A stretch of DNA of 64,000 bases from Janthinobacterium sp. 67 (GCF_002797895.1 NZ_PGES01000001.1:6076001-6140000), one strand, 5' to 3'; positions 17,262 to 26,412 are shown, counted from the first letter of the stretch. Numbers and translations: made by a program. The notes: a model not told the origin generated them from the letters alone.

Positions 17262-17915
17262 ATGCCTATCGCCACCGCCCAAGCCGCCCAAAAACTGCTG
17301 ACCCCGAACGATCATACCCTGATCATGATCGATCACCAGTCGCAGATGGCCTTCGCCACCCGCTCCATCGACCTGGCCCTGCTGCGCAACAATGCGGCCC
17401 TGGTAGCCAAGGCGGCAGCGGAATTCAAGGTGCCGACGATTTTGACGACGGTGGCCGCCAAATCGTTCTCCGGCCCGATCTTCGACGAGATCCAGTCCGT
17501 CTTCCCGGAGCAGGCGCCGATCGACCGCACCAGCATGAATACCTGGGAAGATGCGCGCATCGCCGACAAGGTCAATGGCTACGGCAAGGGCAAGATCGTG
17601 CTGGCCGGCCTGTGGACGTCCGTCTGCATCGTGGGCCCCGCGCTGTCGGCGCTGGAACAGGGTTTTGAAGTCTACGTGATCGCCGACGCCAGCGGCGACG
17701 TCTCCGACGAAGCCCATGCGATGGCCATGCAGCGCATGATACAGGCGGGCGCGCAGCCGATGACGTCCGTGCAATACTTGCTGGAACTGCAGCGCGACTG
17801 GGCCCGCGGCGAGACCTACAATGAAACCGTGGCGACGGCCGTGGCGCACGGCGGCGGCTATGGCCTGGGCCTGATCTACGCCAAATCGATGTTCAACGCC
17901 AGCGAAGGCCATTGA
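17262..17915 (+). CDS. Isochorismatase-fold cysteine hydrolase, YcaC-like
   Basis: A 217-residue cytosolic hydrolase of the isochorismatase superfamily. HTLIMIDHQSQMAF gives the catalytic Asp24, and KIVLAGLWTSVCIVGPAL gives the nucleophile Cys122 with its cis-peptide neighbourhood; the YcaC-type ending AVAHGGGYGLGLIYAK is present. Members hydrolyse C-N or ester bonds; the substrate is unknown. The start ATG follows AAGGAAAACATC. A terminator follows the gene and the amidohydrolase gene starts just after it, so the two probably form one partly attenuated unit. Confidence 0.87.
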   Translation: MPIATAQAAQKLLTPNDHTLIMIDHQSQMAFATRSIDLALLRNNAALVAKAAAEFKVPTILTTVAAKSFSGPIFDEIQSVFPEQAPIDRTSMNTWEDARIADKVNGYGKGKIVLAGLWTSVCIVGPALSALEQGFEVYVIADASGDVSDEAHAMAMQRMIQAGAQPMTSVQYLLELQRDWARGETYNETVATAVAHGGGYGLGLIYAKSMFNASEGH

Positions 17916-17929
17916 TTTTTCACTGACTC

Positions 17930-17962
17930 CGGCTCCGCCGCCCGCCGGCGGGGCCGTTTTTT
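17930..17962 (+). terminator. Strong Rho-independent terminator between hydrolase and amidohydrolase genes
   Basis: A 10-bp stem CGGCTCCGCC/GGCGGGGCCG with one G-U pair and a 7-base loop is followed by six T. The next ATG begins only 20 bases later, so downstream genes would need read-through. Confidence 0.7.
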
Positions 17963-17982
17963 CACCTGATCCGGGAGTTCCC

Positions 17983-19833
17983 ATGCACGCAAACACCATC
18001 TTGCTCAACGGCCGTTTTCACACGGTCGACAGGACGCAGCCGCTGGCGTCCGCCGTCGCCATCGCCGATGGCAAATTTCTCGCCGTCGGCGACGTGGAAG
18101 ACGTGATGCGCCATCGCGGCCCGGCCACGCAGGTGATCGACCTGGCTGGCCGCACGGTGATTCCCGGCCTGAACGACTCGCATCTGCACCTGATCCGGGG
18201 CGGCTTGAACTACAACCTGGAATTGCGCTGGGAAGGCGTGCCCTCGCTGGCCGACGCCCTGCGCATGCTGAAGGAACAGGCCTTGCGCACGCCGAACCCG
18301 CAGTGGGTGCGCGTCGTGGGCGGCTGGACGGAATTCCAGTTCGCGGAAAAACGCATGCCGACCCTCGATGAGATCAACGCGGCCGCGCCCGATACGCCCG
18401 TCTTCATCCTGCACCTGTACGACCGCGCCCTGCTGAACCGCGCCGCCCTGCGCGCCGTCGGCTACGACAAGAACACGCCGAACCCGCCCGGCGGCGAAAT
18501 CGTGCGTGACGCTGCAGGCAATCCGACGGGCTTGCTGATCGCCCGCCCGAACGCCATGATTTTATATGCGACCCTGGCGAAAGGCCCCAAGCTGCCGCTC
18601 GAATTGCAGGTCAATTCCACGCGCCAGTTCATGCGCGAATTGAACCGCCTCGGCATCACCAGCGCCATCGACGCGGGTGGCGGCTTCCAGAATTATCCCG
18701 AGGATTACGCCGTCGTCGACGAACTGGCGCAAAAGGAGCAGCTGACCATCCGCATCGCCTACAACCTGTTCACGCAAAACAAGGGCGCGGAATTGCAGGA
18801 TTTCCAGAAGTGGACGGGCATGATCAAGCCCGGTGACGGCACCGACTTTTACCGCCATAACGGCGCCGGCGAAATGCTCGTGTTTTCCGCCGCCGACTTC
18901 GAGGATTTCCTCGAGCCGCGCCCCGAGCTGGTGGCCGGCATGGAAGACGAGCTGGAAAAGGTCGTGCGCCACCTGGTCGAGCAGCGCTGGCCCTTCCGCC
19001 TGCATGCCACCTATGACGAATCGATCAGCCGCATGCTCGACGTGTTTGAAAAGGTCAACCGCGACACGCCGTTTGGCGGCCTGCACTGGCTGTTCGACCA
19101 CGCGGAAACCATCAGCCCGCGCAATATCGACCGGGTCAAGGCGCTGGGCGGCGGCCTGGCCATCCAGCACCGCATGGCCTTCCAGGGCGAATATTTTGTC
19201 GAGCGCTATGGCGCGGACGCGGCGAAAGCCACGCCGCCCGTGCAGCGCATGCTGGACGCGGGCGTGCCCGTGGGCGGCGGCACGGATGCGACCAGGGTCG
19301 CCAGCTACAACCCGTGGACGGCCCTGTACTGGCTCGTTTCGGGGCGCACCGTCGGCGGCCTGGCCCTGACGGATGCGGCGGGCAGACTGTCGCGCGACAC
19401 GGCGCTGGAACTGTGGACGGCGGGCAGCGCCTGGTTCTCCAGCGAGCAAGGCAAGAAGGGGCGCATCCGCGAGGGCATGCTGGCCGATCTCTGCGTGCTG
19501 TCGGCCGATTATTTCACGGTGCCGGAAGAGGCGATCAAGTCGATCGACTCCGTGCTGACCATGGTGGGCGGCAAGGTCGTCTACGGTCAGTCGGAGTTCA
19601 CCCATCTGGCGCCGCCACCGATTCCCGTACTGCCCGAATGGTCGCCCGTGCGCACGGTGCCCGGCCATTACCGGCCCGTGGCGAAGCAGGCGCAAGCGGC
19701 CATGCCGCACCAGTGCGCGGGCGCCTGCGGCGTGCATGCGCATGCCCACGACAGGGCGCGCAAGTCGGCCGTGCCGATTTCCGATTTTTCCGGTTTCTGG
19801 GGCACCCTGGGCTGCAGCTGCTTCGCCTTCTAG
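17983..19833 (+). CDS. Amidohydrolase family protein, YtcJ-like
   Basis: A 616-residue metal-dependent hydrolase. ILLNGRFHTVDRTQPLASAVAIADGKF and VIPGLNDSHLHLIRGG form the standard N-terminal part with the HxH metal pair near residue 67. Later ligands appear in FRLHATYDESI, LFDHAETISPRN and GGGTDATRVASYNPW. This matches the YtcJ class, which is known for amide or formamide hydrolysis but mostly unassigned. The C-terminal 60 residues form an extra tail rich in Cys and His (HQCAGACGVHAHAHD, then GTLGCSCFAF) that could hold a metal. Two XapX-like genes follow at once, and an isochorismatase-fold hydrolase precedes. Confidence 0.87.
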   Translation: MHANTILLNGRFHTVDRTQPLASAVAIADGKFLAVGDVEDVMRHRGPATQVIDLAGRTVIPGLNDSHLHLIRGGLNYNLELRWEGVPSLADALRMLKEQALRTPNPQWVRVVGGWTEFQFAEKRMPTLDEINAAAPDTPVFILHLYDRALLNRAALRAVGYDKNTPNPPGGEIVRDAAGNPTGLLIARPNAMILYATLAKGPKLPLELQVNSTRQFMRELNRLGITSAIDAGGGFQNYPEDYAVVDELAQKEQLTIRIAYNLFTQNKGAELQDFQKWTGMIKPGDGTDFYRHNGAGEMLVFSAADFEDFLEPRPELVAGMEDELEKVVRHLVEQRWPFRLHATYDESISRMLDVFEKVNRDTPFGGLHWLFDHAETISPRNIDRVKALGGGLAIQHRMAFQGEYFVERYGADAAKATPPVQRMLDAGVPVGGGTDATRVASYNPWTALYWLVSGRTVGGLALTDAAGRLSRDTALELWTAGSAWFSSEQGKKGRIREGMLADLCVLSADYFTVPEEAIKSIDSVLTMVGGKVVYGQSEFTHLAPPPIPVLPEWSPVRTVPGHYRPVAKQAQAAMPHQCAGACGVHAHAHDRARKSAVPISDFSGFWGTLGCSCFAF

Positions 19834-19842
19834 GAGAATTTC

Positions 19843-20034
19843 ATGTATTACAAAAAAGTGATATTGGGCCTGCTGCTGGCTTTTGTCGTGGGTTTCGTCT
19901 GCCAGCTGACGCACATTCCCGTGCCGGCGCCGCCCGTGCTGGGCGCCGCGCTGCTGGTGTTTTTGACCAGTTGCGGCTACTGGCTCACGGGCTTGTACCT
20001 GCAGCGCCGTGACATGAAAAGGGAGGCGCCATGA
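19843..20034 (+). CDS. XapX-like (DUF1427) small membrane protein 1
   Basis: A 63-residue membrane protein with two hydrophobic segments (VILGLLLAFVVGFVCQL and VLGAALLVFLTSCGYWL) joined by the PVPAPP turn that marks XapX/DUF1427 proteins. AGGAGAATTTC precedes the ATG, 9 bases after the amidohydrolase stop. The stop overlaps the next gene start (ATGA). Function unknown; the family often sits beside purine- or amide-metabolising genes. Confidence 0.75.
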   Translation: MYYKKVILGLLLAFVVGFVCQLTHIPVPAPPVLGAALLVFLTSCGYWLTGLYLQRRDMKREAP

Positions 20035-20189
20035 ACGTCATGCTGGCAGGGTCGCTGCTGGGCTTGCTGGTGGGCGCCGTGTGCCGCTGGTTCGACCTGC
20101 CGTCGCCCACGCCGCCCACGCCGACGGGCGCGGCGATGGTGGTGGCCATGACATTGGGCTTTGTCGTGGCGGGGCAGGTCAGCCCCTGA
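20031..20189 (+). CDS. XapX-like (DUF1427) small membrane protein 2, 52 aa
   Basis: A very short gene that gene finders may miss. The product has two membrane segments (MLAGSLLGLLVGAVCRWF and MVVAMTLGFVVAGQV) with PSPTPPTPTG between them, the same Pro-rich turn as its upstream neighbour. It starts in the ATGA overlap after GGGAGGCGCC, a good ribosome binding site. The two proteins together would give four helices, suggesting a hetero-oligomer. A strong terminator follows. Confidence 0.72.
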   Translation: MNVMLAGSLLGLLVGAVCRWFDLPSPTPPTPTGAAMVVAMTLGFVVAGQVSP

Positions 20190-20193
20190 ATGC

Positions 20194-20220
20194 AAAAAAC
20201 CGGCCTTGGCCGGTTTTTTT
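20194..20220. terminator. Bidirectional Rho-independent terminator
   Basis: AAAAAACCGGCC-TT-GGCCGGTTTTTTT, a near-symmetrical hairpin with A- and T-runs on both sides. It lies between the convergent XapX operon and suhB and can serve both. Confidence 0.85.
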
Positions 20221-20241
20221 ATGGATGCCGCGTGCGCAACC

Positions 20242-21033
20242 TTATGCGAATGGTGTCAGCAAGGTAATCATCTGGCCAAAGATCTTCGGGCTGGCGGCGA
20301 TGACGTCGCCCTTGTACAGGTAGTCCGATTCGCCGGAAAATTCACCGACGATGCCGCCCGATTCCGTGATCATCAGGGCGCCGGCGGCGATATCCCAAGG
20401 CTTCAAGCCTTTTTCGTAGAAGCCGTCCAGGCGGCCGCAAGCGACGTAGGCCAGGTCCAGCGCGGCCGAGCCGGCGCGGCGCACGCCCTGGCTGCGCTCA
20501 CCCATGATCGCGTACATCTTCAGGTATTCGTCCAGCGCGCGGGCGCTGCCGGCCACGTAGCCGGTGCCCAGCAGGGCGTTCGAGATGCGGTCGAGCTTGG
20601 TGACGCGGATGCGTTTTTCGTTCAGGTAGGCGCCGGCGCCCTTGGTGGCCGTAAACAGGTCGTTGCGGACCGGGTCGTAGATGACGGCTTGCGTGACGAC
20701 GCCGCGATGCGCGAGGGCGATCGAGATGCAGTATTGCGGGAAGCCGTGGATGAAGTTGGTGGTGCCGTCCAGCGGATCGATGATCCACTGATATTCATTC
20801 TCGTCGTGCGAGTTGGCGGAAGCTCCCGATTCCTCAGCCAGGAACGCGTGGTCCGGGTAGGCTTTGGACAGCACCTCGATGATGGCTTGTTCGGCCGCCT
20901 GGTCGACGTCGGTGACGAAATCGTTATGTTGTTTTTCCGTGACGACGACGCGGTCGAGGTCAAAAGAGGCGCGATTGATGACGGCGGCGCCGCGGCGGGC
21001 GGCTTTGATCGCCGTGTTGAGCATTGGGTGCAT
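20242..21033 (-). CDS. suhB: Inositol-1-monophosphatase
   Basis: A 263-residue Mg-dependent phosphatase that hydrolyses inositol phosphates; in E. coli SuhB also binds the ribosomal RNA antitermination complex. Motifs: AEESG (near residue 67), the metal site [11 protein letters not shown] and the distal [15 protein letters not shown]. The start at 21033 ([16 protein letters not shown]) matches the betaproteobacterial family start better than the ATG 7 codons upstream. It is divergent from trmJ, a conserved arrangement. Confidence 0.94.
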   Translation of the reverse strand: MHPMLNTAIKAARRGAAVINRASFDLDRVVVTEKQHNDFVTDVDQAAEQAIIEVLSKAYPDHAFLAEESGASANSHDENEYQWIIDPLDGTTNFIHGFPQYCISIALAHRGVVTQAVIYDPVRNDLFTATKGAGAYLNEKRIRVTKLDRISNALLGTGYVAGSARALDEYLKMYAIMGERSQGVRRAGSAALDLAYVACGRLDGFYEKGLKPWDIAAGALMITESGGIVGEFSGESDYLYKGDVIAASPKIFGQMITLLTPFA

Positions 21034-21219
21034 GTGAGCTTCCGTTAAAAGCACGCGACCGCCCAGCGTCGCCTTTCGGCGCCGGTACGATAGAGTGCAA
21101 GAATGAATTAAAGAGCGGAGCGGTGCCGAAGTGGTTAAAATCCCGGCCTGGCGTCAGCGTTTTGTGACTCCGTTTCCCGAAATTTCCTGTATCGATACCG
21201 CGCAATAGCGCTATTTTAA

Positions 21220-21984
21220 ATGAATCTGCCCGAAATCAACACGTCTCTTTTCAAACGCCTGCGATTTATTCTTGTCGAAACTAGTCGCTCTGGCAACATT
21301 GGCGCCGTCGCGCGCGCCATGAAAACGATGGGTTTTTCCGATCTGGTGCTGGTCAACCCCCGCTTTCCCGATGCCTTGACGGATGCGGAAGCGGTGGCCT
21401 TCGCCAGCGGTGCGCAGGATATTTTGTCGGGCGCGCGCATCGTCGGCTCGATCGCCGAGGCGCTCGAAGGCTGCAATTACGCGGCCGCCGTGTCGGCCCG
21501 GTTGCGCGAATTCTCGCCGCCCGTCACGGCGCCGCGCGCCATCGCGGCCCAGCTGGCGGCCAGCGAAGAGCTGCACGCGGCCGTCATCTTCGGCAACGAG
21601 CGCTTCGGCTTGCCCAACGAGATCGTCGAGCAGTGCAATGTGCTGATCAACATCCCCGCCAATCCCGAGTATTCCTCGCTGAACCTGTCGCAGGCGGCGC
21701 AGGTCGTCGCCTATGAATGCCGCGTGGCGGCGCTCGGCGATGGGCAAATGGCCAGCCCCGTCGGTTTCCATGGCGACGCGGCGAGCCTGGCGCAGGTTGA
21801 CGGCATGTACGCGCATCTGGAGCAGGCGCTGGTCGCCATCGATTTCCTCGACGCCGACAACCCGAAAAAACTCATGCCGCGCCTGAAACGCCTGTTTTCG
21901 CGCACGGGGCTGGAAACGGAAGAAGTCAACATCCTGCGCGGCATCGCGCGGCATATCCTGGCGGTAGCCAAAAAAGGCCCATGA
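21220..21984 (+). CDS. trmJ: tRNA (cytidine/uridine-2'-O-)-methyltransferase
   Basis: A 254-residue SPOUT methyltransferase that modifies position 32 of the tRNA anticodon loop. RFILVETSRSGNIGAVARAM is the family start; IFGNERFGLPNEI and NPEYSSLNLSQAAQVVAYE are the trefoil-knot SAM-binding motifs. The stop overlaps the LysR gene start (ATGA), so both probably share a transcript although they are unrelated functionally. Confidence 0.93.
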   Translation: MNLPEINTSLFKRLRFILVETSRSGNIGAVARAMKTMGFSDLVLVNPRFPDALTDAEAVAFASGAQDILSGARIVGSIAEALEGCNYAAAVSARLREFSPPVTAPRAIAAQLAASEELHAAVIFGNERFGLPNEIVEQCNVLINIPANPEYSSLNLSQAAQVVAYECRVAALGDGQMASPVGFHGDAASLAQVDGMYAHLEQALVAIDFLDADNPKKLMPRLKRLFSRTGLETEEVNILRGIARHILAVAKKGP

Positions 21985-22883
21985 TCGAGACCCGGCTGCT
22001 GCGCCAGTTCATCGCCGTCGCCGAGGAACTGAACTTTCGCCGCGCGGCCGAACGGCTGCACATGGCGCAGCCGCCGTTGTCGCAGGCGATATTGCGGCTG
22101 GAAGAGGCGCTCGGCTACCCCGTATTCGAGCGCACGAACCGCAAGGTCGCCTTGACGCCGGCCGGCAACACTTTTTTGGCCACGGCGCGCCAGGTGCTCG
22201 CCAGCCTGGAAGAGGGCGTGGCCGCTGCGCGCCGCGTGGCGCAGGGCATCGAGGGCCACTTGCGCCTCGGTTTCATCCACATCACGCCGTATGCCCACGT
22301 GCTGGGCGCCTTGCGTGCGTTTCGCGCCGCCTCGCCCGCCGTGCAATTCACCTTGCGCGAAGCGTCGACGCAGCAGCAGGTCGAGTGGCTGGAAAAAAAC
22401 GAGATCGACATCGCCCTGCTGCGCGCACCGGGCCGCAGCACGCCGGGCTTGCGCTTCGAGCGCCTGTCCGGCGAAGACATCGTGATCGCGCTGCCGTCGG
22501 ACCACCGCTGCGCGGGCCAGGCGAAGGTGGACCTGGCGGACCTGGCGCAAGATGATTTCGTCGCTTCGCCGCGCGAGCTGGGCCAGGGCTTCCACGACCA
22601 GCTGGCCAGCCTGTGCCTGCACGCGGGCTTCGTGCCGCACGTGGCGCAGCAGGCGCGCCGCCTGCAAACGGTGCTGGGACTGGTGGCGGCCGGTTTTGGC
22701 GTGGCCCTGCTGCCGGCCAGCCTCGCCGCCTGCGCGCCAGCGGGCGTGGTCATGCTGCCGCTGCATAGCGATGCGCCCGAAGCGCTGCGCCAGCTCGACC
22801 TGTACATGGCGTGGGACCCGCAGCGCGACTCTCCCGTGCGCGAGCGGCTGCTGGAGCAGCTGCGGCGGTCTGCCGCACATTGA
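21981..22883 (+). CDS. LysR-family transcriptional regulator
   Basis: A 300-residue regulator. The N-terminal winged helix-turn-helix (LLRQFIAVAEELNFRRAAERLHMAQPPLSQAILRLEEALGYPVFER) is the LysR DNA-binding domain, and residues of about 90-300 form the periplasmic-binding-protein-like effector domain (LRLGFIHITPYAHVLGALRAF). It overlaps trmJ by four bases and is followed 90 bases later by an MFS exporter on the same strand, a likely target. The effector is unknown. Confidence 0.9.
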   Translation: MIETRLLRQFIAVAEELNFRRAAERLHMAQPPLSQAILRLEEALGYPVFERTNRKVALTPAGNTFLATARQVLASLEEGVAAARRVAQGIEGHLRLGFIHITPYAHVLGALRAFRAASPAVQFTLREASTQQQVEWLEKNEIDIALLRAPGRSTPGLRFERLSGEDIVIALPSDHRCAGQAKVDLADLAQDDFVASPRELGQGFHDQLASLCLHAGFVPHVAQQARRLQTVLGLVAAGFGVALLPASLAACAPAGVVMLPLHSDAPEALRQLDLYMAWDPQRDSPVRERLLEQLRRSAAH

Positions 22884-22973
22884 GACTTGCAGGGTTTCGT
22901 TTCAATACAAATAAGATATTTTACAGATGATGGCCCAGGGGTCAGCATGGCGTTTTGATTTGCTGGAAGCGCC

Positions 22974-24170
22974 ATGTCTCCTGTTTCTATCCGCGCCGCG
23001 GCACCCCTGCCGCCCGCCATTTATCTGCTCTCCCTGTGCAGCTTCGCCTTCGGCTTGTGCGAATTCATCGCCGCCGGCCTGCTGTCTCCCATGGCGCGCG
23101 ACTTGCACGCCAGCGTGGCCGCTGCCGGCGGCGCCATTGCCGCGTATGCGCTGGGGGCGGCCATCGGCGCACCGATCCTGACGGCGATGCTGGCGCGCCG
23201 GCCCTCGCGCCAGGTGCTGGTGGTCACCATGCTCGTGCTGGCGGCAGGCAGCGTGGCCATGGCGGCCGCGCCGGCGCTGGGCGCGCTGCTCGGTGTGCGC
23301 TTTGCCGTGGGACTCGCGCATGGCGTGTTCATGGCCGTCGCTTCGCATGCGGCCACCAGCCTGGTCGAGCCGTCCCGCGCGGGACGGGCGTTATCCATCG
23401 TCTGGCTGGGCCTGACCCTGGCGCTGGCGGGCGGCGTGCCGCTGGGGACGTGGCTGGGCGCCGTCTCGTCGTGGCGCTGGGTATTTGCGGCCATCGGCGT
23501 GCTGGCACTGTGCGGCGGCGCCGGCTTGCGCTTTGCCATGCCGGCCGCGCGCCAGCAGGCCGCTGCCGTCTCGGCACTGGCCAGCCTGCGCGCCATCGTG
23601 CAGCCGCCCCTGCTGCTGGCGGCAGGCGTGGCGGCGCTGGTCAGCGTGGCCACCTTCAGCTTTTTCACGTATGTCTCGCCTTTCCTGCTGCAGCTGGGCG
23701 GGCTCGGTGCGGCCTGGCTCAGTGCCGCCATGCTGTGCTTTGGCGCGTGCGCCATCGGCGGCAACCTGCTGGGCGGCTGGTGCGCCGATAGGCCCCACGC
23801 GCTGCGCGCCACCGTGCTGGCCCTGGCCGCGCTGGCGCTCAATTTGCTGGCGTTTTATATGCTGCAGGCCTGGCCACTGGCCTTGCTGGCCCTGTGCGGC
23901 ACCTTGGGCTTGCTGTTCTTTGCCCTCGTCACCCTGTCCACCATGCGGCTGCTGCGCCTGGCGCAATGGCATTGCCCGGGCAGCGACGCCGTGGCGGCGG
24001 GCCTCAATATCGCCGCCTTCAATGCGGGCACGGCTGCCGGTGGCGCGTTGGGCGGCGTGCTGATCGTCGCCTTTGGCTTGCCCAGCATCGCCATCGGCGG
24101 GGCGCTGGCGGCGCTGCTGGCCATGCTGCCGCTGTGGTTCCCGTCGCGCAAACTAGACGGGTCGCTCTAG
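22974..24170 (+). CDS. MFS transporter, DHA1 (AraJ/sugar-efflux-like) class
   Basis: A 398-residue major facilitator of 12 predicted transmembrane segments. Signatures of the drug:H+ antiporter-1 family occur: LSLCSFAFGLCEFIAAGLLSPMA at the first helix, GAPILTAMLARRPSRQVLV (loop 2-3) and a large glycine-rich helix 11 (NIAAFNAGTAAGGALGGVLI). Substrates are probably small organic molecules such as sugars or drugs. Its position after the LysR gene suggests regulated export. Confidence 0.87.
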   Translation: MSPVSIRAAAPLPPAIYLLSLCSFAFGLCEFIAAGLLSPMARDLHASVAAAGGAIAAYALGAAIGAPILTAMLARRPSRQVLVVTMLVLAAGSVAMAAAPALGALLGVRFAVGLAHGVFMAVASHAATSLVEPSRAGRALSIVWLGLTLALAGGVPLGTWLGAVSSWRWVFAAIGVLALCGGAGLRFAMPAARQQAAAVSALASLRAIVQPPLLLAAGVAALVSVATFSFFTYVSPFLLQLGGLGAAWLSAAMLCFGACAIGGNLLGGWCADRPHALRATVLALAALALNLLAFYMLQAWPLALLALCGTLGLLFFALVTLSTMRLLRLAQWHCPGSDAVAAGLNIAAFNAGTAAGGALGGVLIVAFGLPSIAIGGALAALLAMLPLWFPSRKLDGSL

Positions 24171-24248
24171 TTTTTGCGTTCAAACGCCCGCTGCCTTTGG
24201 CGTACACTGGCCTGCAAAAGGCCGTACAAAACAAGGGGAGACATGGGG

Positions 24249-24770
24249 ATGCGACGCAGATCGTTTCTGAAACTGGGCGTGCTCGGCGCGGCTGCGCTGG
24301 CGGCCGGCGGCGCCGCGTACCGCCTCGTGCGCGGACCGGCGGCGCCTGGCCGCTTCGTGCTCGATGGCGGGGCGCGCACGGCGCTGACGGCCATCGTGCC
24401 GGCCATGCTGGGCAGCGCCTTGCCGCAGGACGCCACCGCGCGGGCTGCGGCGTTGGACGGTGCCATCGCCGGCGTGGACACGGCCATCCGCGGCTTGCCC
24501 CTGGCGGCGCAGCAGGAAGTGCAGGATTTGTTTGGCTTGCTGGCGCTGGCGCCCGCGCGGCGCTTCGTCGCCGGCGTGCATGGCGGCTGGTTTGATGCCG
24601 ACCCGGCCCAGGTGAGTGCTTTTCTGCAGTCGTGGCGCACGCACCGCCTGGCCACCTTGCAGACGGCTTACCTGGCCCTGCACGACCTGATCCTCGGCGC
24701 CTGGTATGCCGATGCCGCCCACTGGGCCGCCATCGGCTATCCGGGACCGCTGCCCGAACTGAGCGCATAA
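24249..24770 (+). CDS. Tat-exported small subunit, GMC dehydrogenase-associated
   Basis: A 173-residue protein with a twin-arginine signal: RRRSFLKLGVLGAAALAAG, matching the RRxFLK consensus. The mature part (ALTAIVPAMLGSALPQD, LHDLILGAWYADAAHWAAIGYPG) resembles the small subunit 3 of gluconate 2-dehydrogenase-type enzymes, which carries the flavoprotein partner through the membrane. The start at 24249 is preferred to 24243 because the GGGGAG site then has 8 bases of spacing. The GMC gene follows 7 bases later, so both would be co-translated and co-exported. Confidence 0.8.
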   Translation: MRRRSFLKLGVLGAAALAAGGAAYRLVRGPAAPGRFVLDGGARTALTAIVPAMLGSALPQDATARAAALDGAIAGVDTAIRGLPLAAQQEVQDLFGLLALAPARRFVAGVHGGWFDADPAQVSAFLQSWRTHRLATLQTAYLALHDLILGAWYADAAHWAAIGYPGPLPELSA

Positions 24771-24777
24771 GGCATCC

Positions 24778-26412
24778 ATGAGCACATCTCCCATACCCGA
24801 TCCCATCGCCCTCGGCGTAGCCAGCGGCTGGAACGTCACCGACGCCAGCACCCTGGGCGCCGACCGCACTTTCGAGGCGGACGTCGTCGTCATCGGCAGC
24901 GGCGCCGGCGGCGGCGTGACGGCGGAAATCCTCGCGCTGGCCGGCTTGAAGGTCTTGATCGTCGAGGAGGGCGGCCTGAAGTCCTCGCAAGACTTCAAGA
25001 TGCGCGAAGCGCAAGCCTATCCCGCACTGTACCAGGAATCGGCCGCGCGCAAGACGCGCGACAAGGCGATCAATATTTTGCAGGGACGCACCGTGGGCGG
25101 CTCGACCACCGTCAACTGGACCTCGAGCTTTCGCACGCCGCCCGGCACGCTCGAATACTGGCGCAAGCATTTCGGCTTGTCCGGCTATGGCGTCGATGCC
25201 ATGGCGCCCTGGTTTGCCATGATGGAAAAGCGCCTGCACGTGAGCGACTGGGCCGCGCCGCCCAATGAGAACAACGATCTGTTGCGCCGTGGCGCCGCGG
25301 CGCTGGGCATCCCCACGGCCGCCATCCGGCGCAACGTGAACGGCTGCTGGAACCTCGGCTACTGCGGCATGGGCTGCCCGACCAACGCCAAGCAGTCGAT
25401 GCTGGTGACGACGATCCCCGCCGCGCTGGCGCTGGGCGCGGGCCTGCTCGTGCATGCGCGCGCCGAGCACTTCATCTTCAAGGGCGAGCGCGTCGACAGC
25501 CTGCAAGTCACCGCGCTGGACGCGGCCGGACAAGTGCCGACGGGCGTGCGCCTGACGCTGCGCGCCAAACATTTTGTGCTGGCCGGCGGCGCCATCAATT
25601 CGCCCGCGCTGCTGCTGCGCTCGCAGGCGCCCGACCCGCACGGCTTGCTGGGCCGGCGCACCTTCTTGCATCCGACCGTGGTCTCGGCGGGCCTGTTCCC
25701 GCAGCGAGTCGACGCCTATGCGGGCGCACCGCAGACGATTTATTCCGACCATTTCCTGCACGTGGCGCCCATCGATGGCCCCATCGGCTACAAGCTTGAA
25801 GCGCCACCGCTGCACCCGCTGCTGATGGCCACCACCATGGGCGGCTTCGGCGACGAGCATGCGCGCACCATGCGCGAATTTCCCCATGCGCACGCCTTGC
25901 TGGCGCTGCTGCGCGACGGCTTTCACCACGATGCGGCCGGCGGCACGGTAGCCATCGACGGTTTCGGCGCGCCCGTGCTCGACTATCCGCTCACGCCGTT
26001 CATCTGGGATGGCGTGCGGCGCGCGCTGCTGTCGATGGCGGAAATCCAGTTCGCGGCCGGCGCGCGGAGCGTGTATCCCGTGCATGAGCTGGCCAGCCAC
26101 TACACGAGCTGGGCGCAGGCGAAGCAGGCCATCGGCGATTTGCCGATGAAGGCGCTGCTGGCGCGCGTGGTGTCGGCCCACGTGATGGGCGGCTGCGCCA
26201 TGTCGGACGATGCGCGCCTTGGCGTGACGGGCGCCGATGGCCGCTACCATGGCGTGCGCAACCTGTCCGTGCACGATGGCTCGCTGTTCCCCACCTCGAT
26301 CGGCGCCAATCCGCAACTGACGATCTATGCGCTGGCAGCGCGCCTGGCCAGCGGCCTGGCGCAAGCGCTGACGGGCAAGCCGGCCCCCGTTCCCGTTGCG
26401 ACGACCGCATGA
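24778..26412 (+). CDS. GMC-family FAD-dependent dehydrogenase (large subunit)
   Basis: A 544-residue GMC oxidoreductase. The FAD dinucleotide motif VIGSGAGGGVTAEIL starts near residue 38. The Cys-rich CGMGCPTNAKQS stretch, LAGGAINSPALLLRSQA, and the active-site HVMGGCAMSDDAR with NPQLTIYALAARL are present. The enzyme probably oxidises an alcohol or sugar and, since it lacks its own signal, hitch-hikes on the Tat small subunit encoded just upstream. The electron acceptor would be a membrane cytochrome; no cytochrome gene is adjacent. Its stop overlaps the lipase gene start. Confidence 0.9.
   Translation: MSTSPIPDPIALGVASGWNVTDASTLGADRTFEADVVVIGSGAGGGVTAEILALAGLKVLIVEEGGLKSSQDFKMREAQAYPALYQESAARKTRDKAINILQGRTVGGSTTVNWTSSFRTPPGTLEYWRKHFGLSGYGVDAMAPWFAMMEKRLHVSDWAAPPNENNDLLRRGAAALGIPTAAIRRNVNGCWNLGYCGMGCPTNAKQSMLVTTIPAALALGAGLLVHARAEHFIFKGERVDSLQVTALDAAGQVPTGVRLTLRAKHFVLAGGAINSPALLLRSQAPDPHGLLGRRTFLHPTVVSAGLFPQRVDAYAGAPQTIYSDHFLHVAPIDGPIGYKLEAPPLHPLLMATTMGGFGDEHARTMREFPHAHALLALLRDGFHHDAAGGTVAIDGFGAPVLDYPLTPFIWDGVRRALLSMAEIQFAAGARSVYPVHELASHYTSWAQAKQAIGDLPMKALLARVVSAHVMGGCAMSDDARLGVTGADGRYHGVRNLSVHDGSLFPTSIGANPQLTIYALAARLASGLAQALTGKPAPVPVATTA

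Noticed and set aside
21121..21165. tRNA-Ser-like 5' sequence in the suhB/trmJ intergenic region
   Set aside because: GGAGCGGTGCCGAAGTGGTTAAAATC looks like the acceptor and D-arm of tRNA-Ser, but no anticodon arm, T-arm (GGTTCGAATCC) or CCA follows. It is too partial to call a tRNA.
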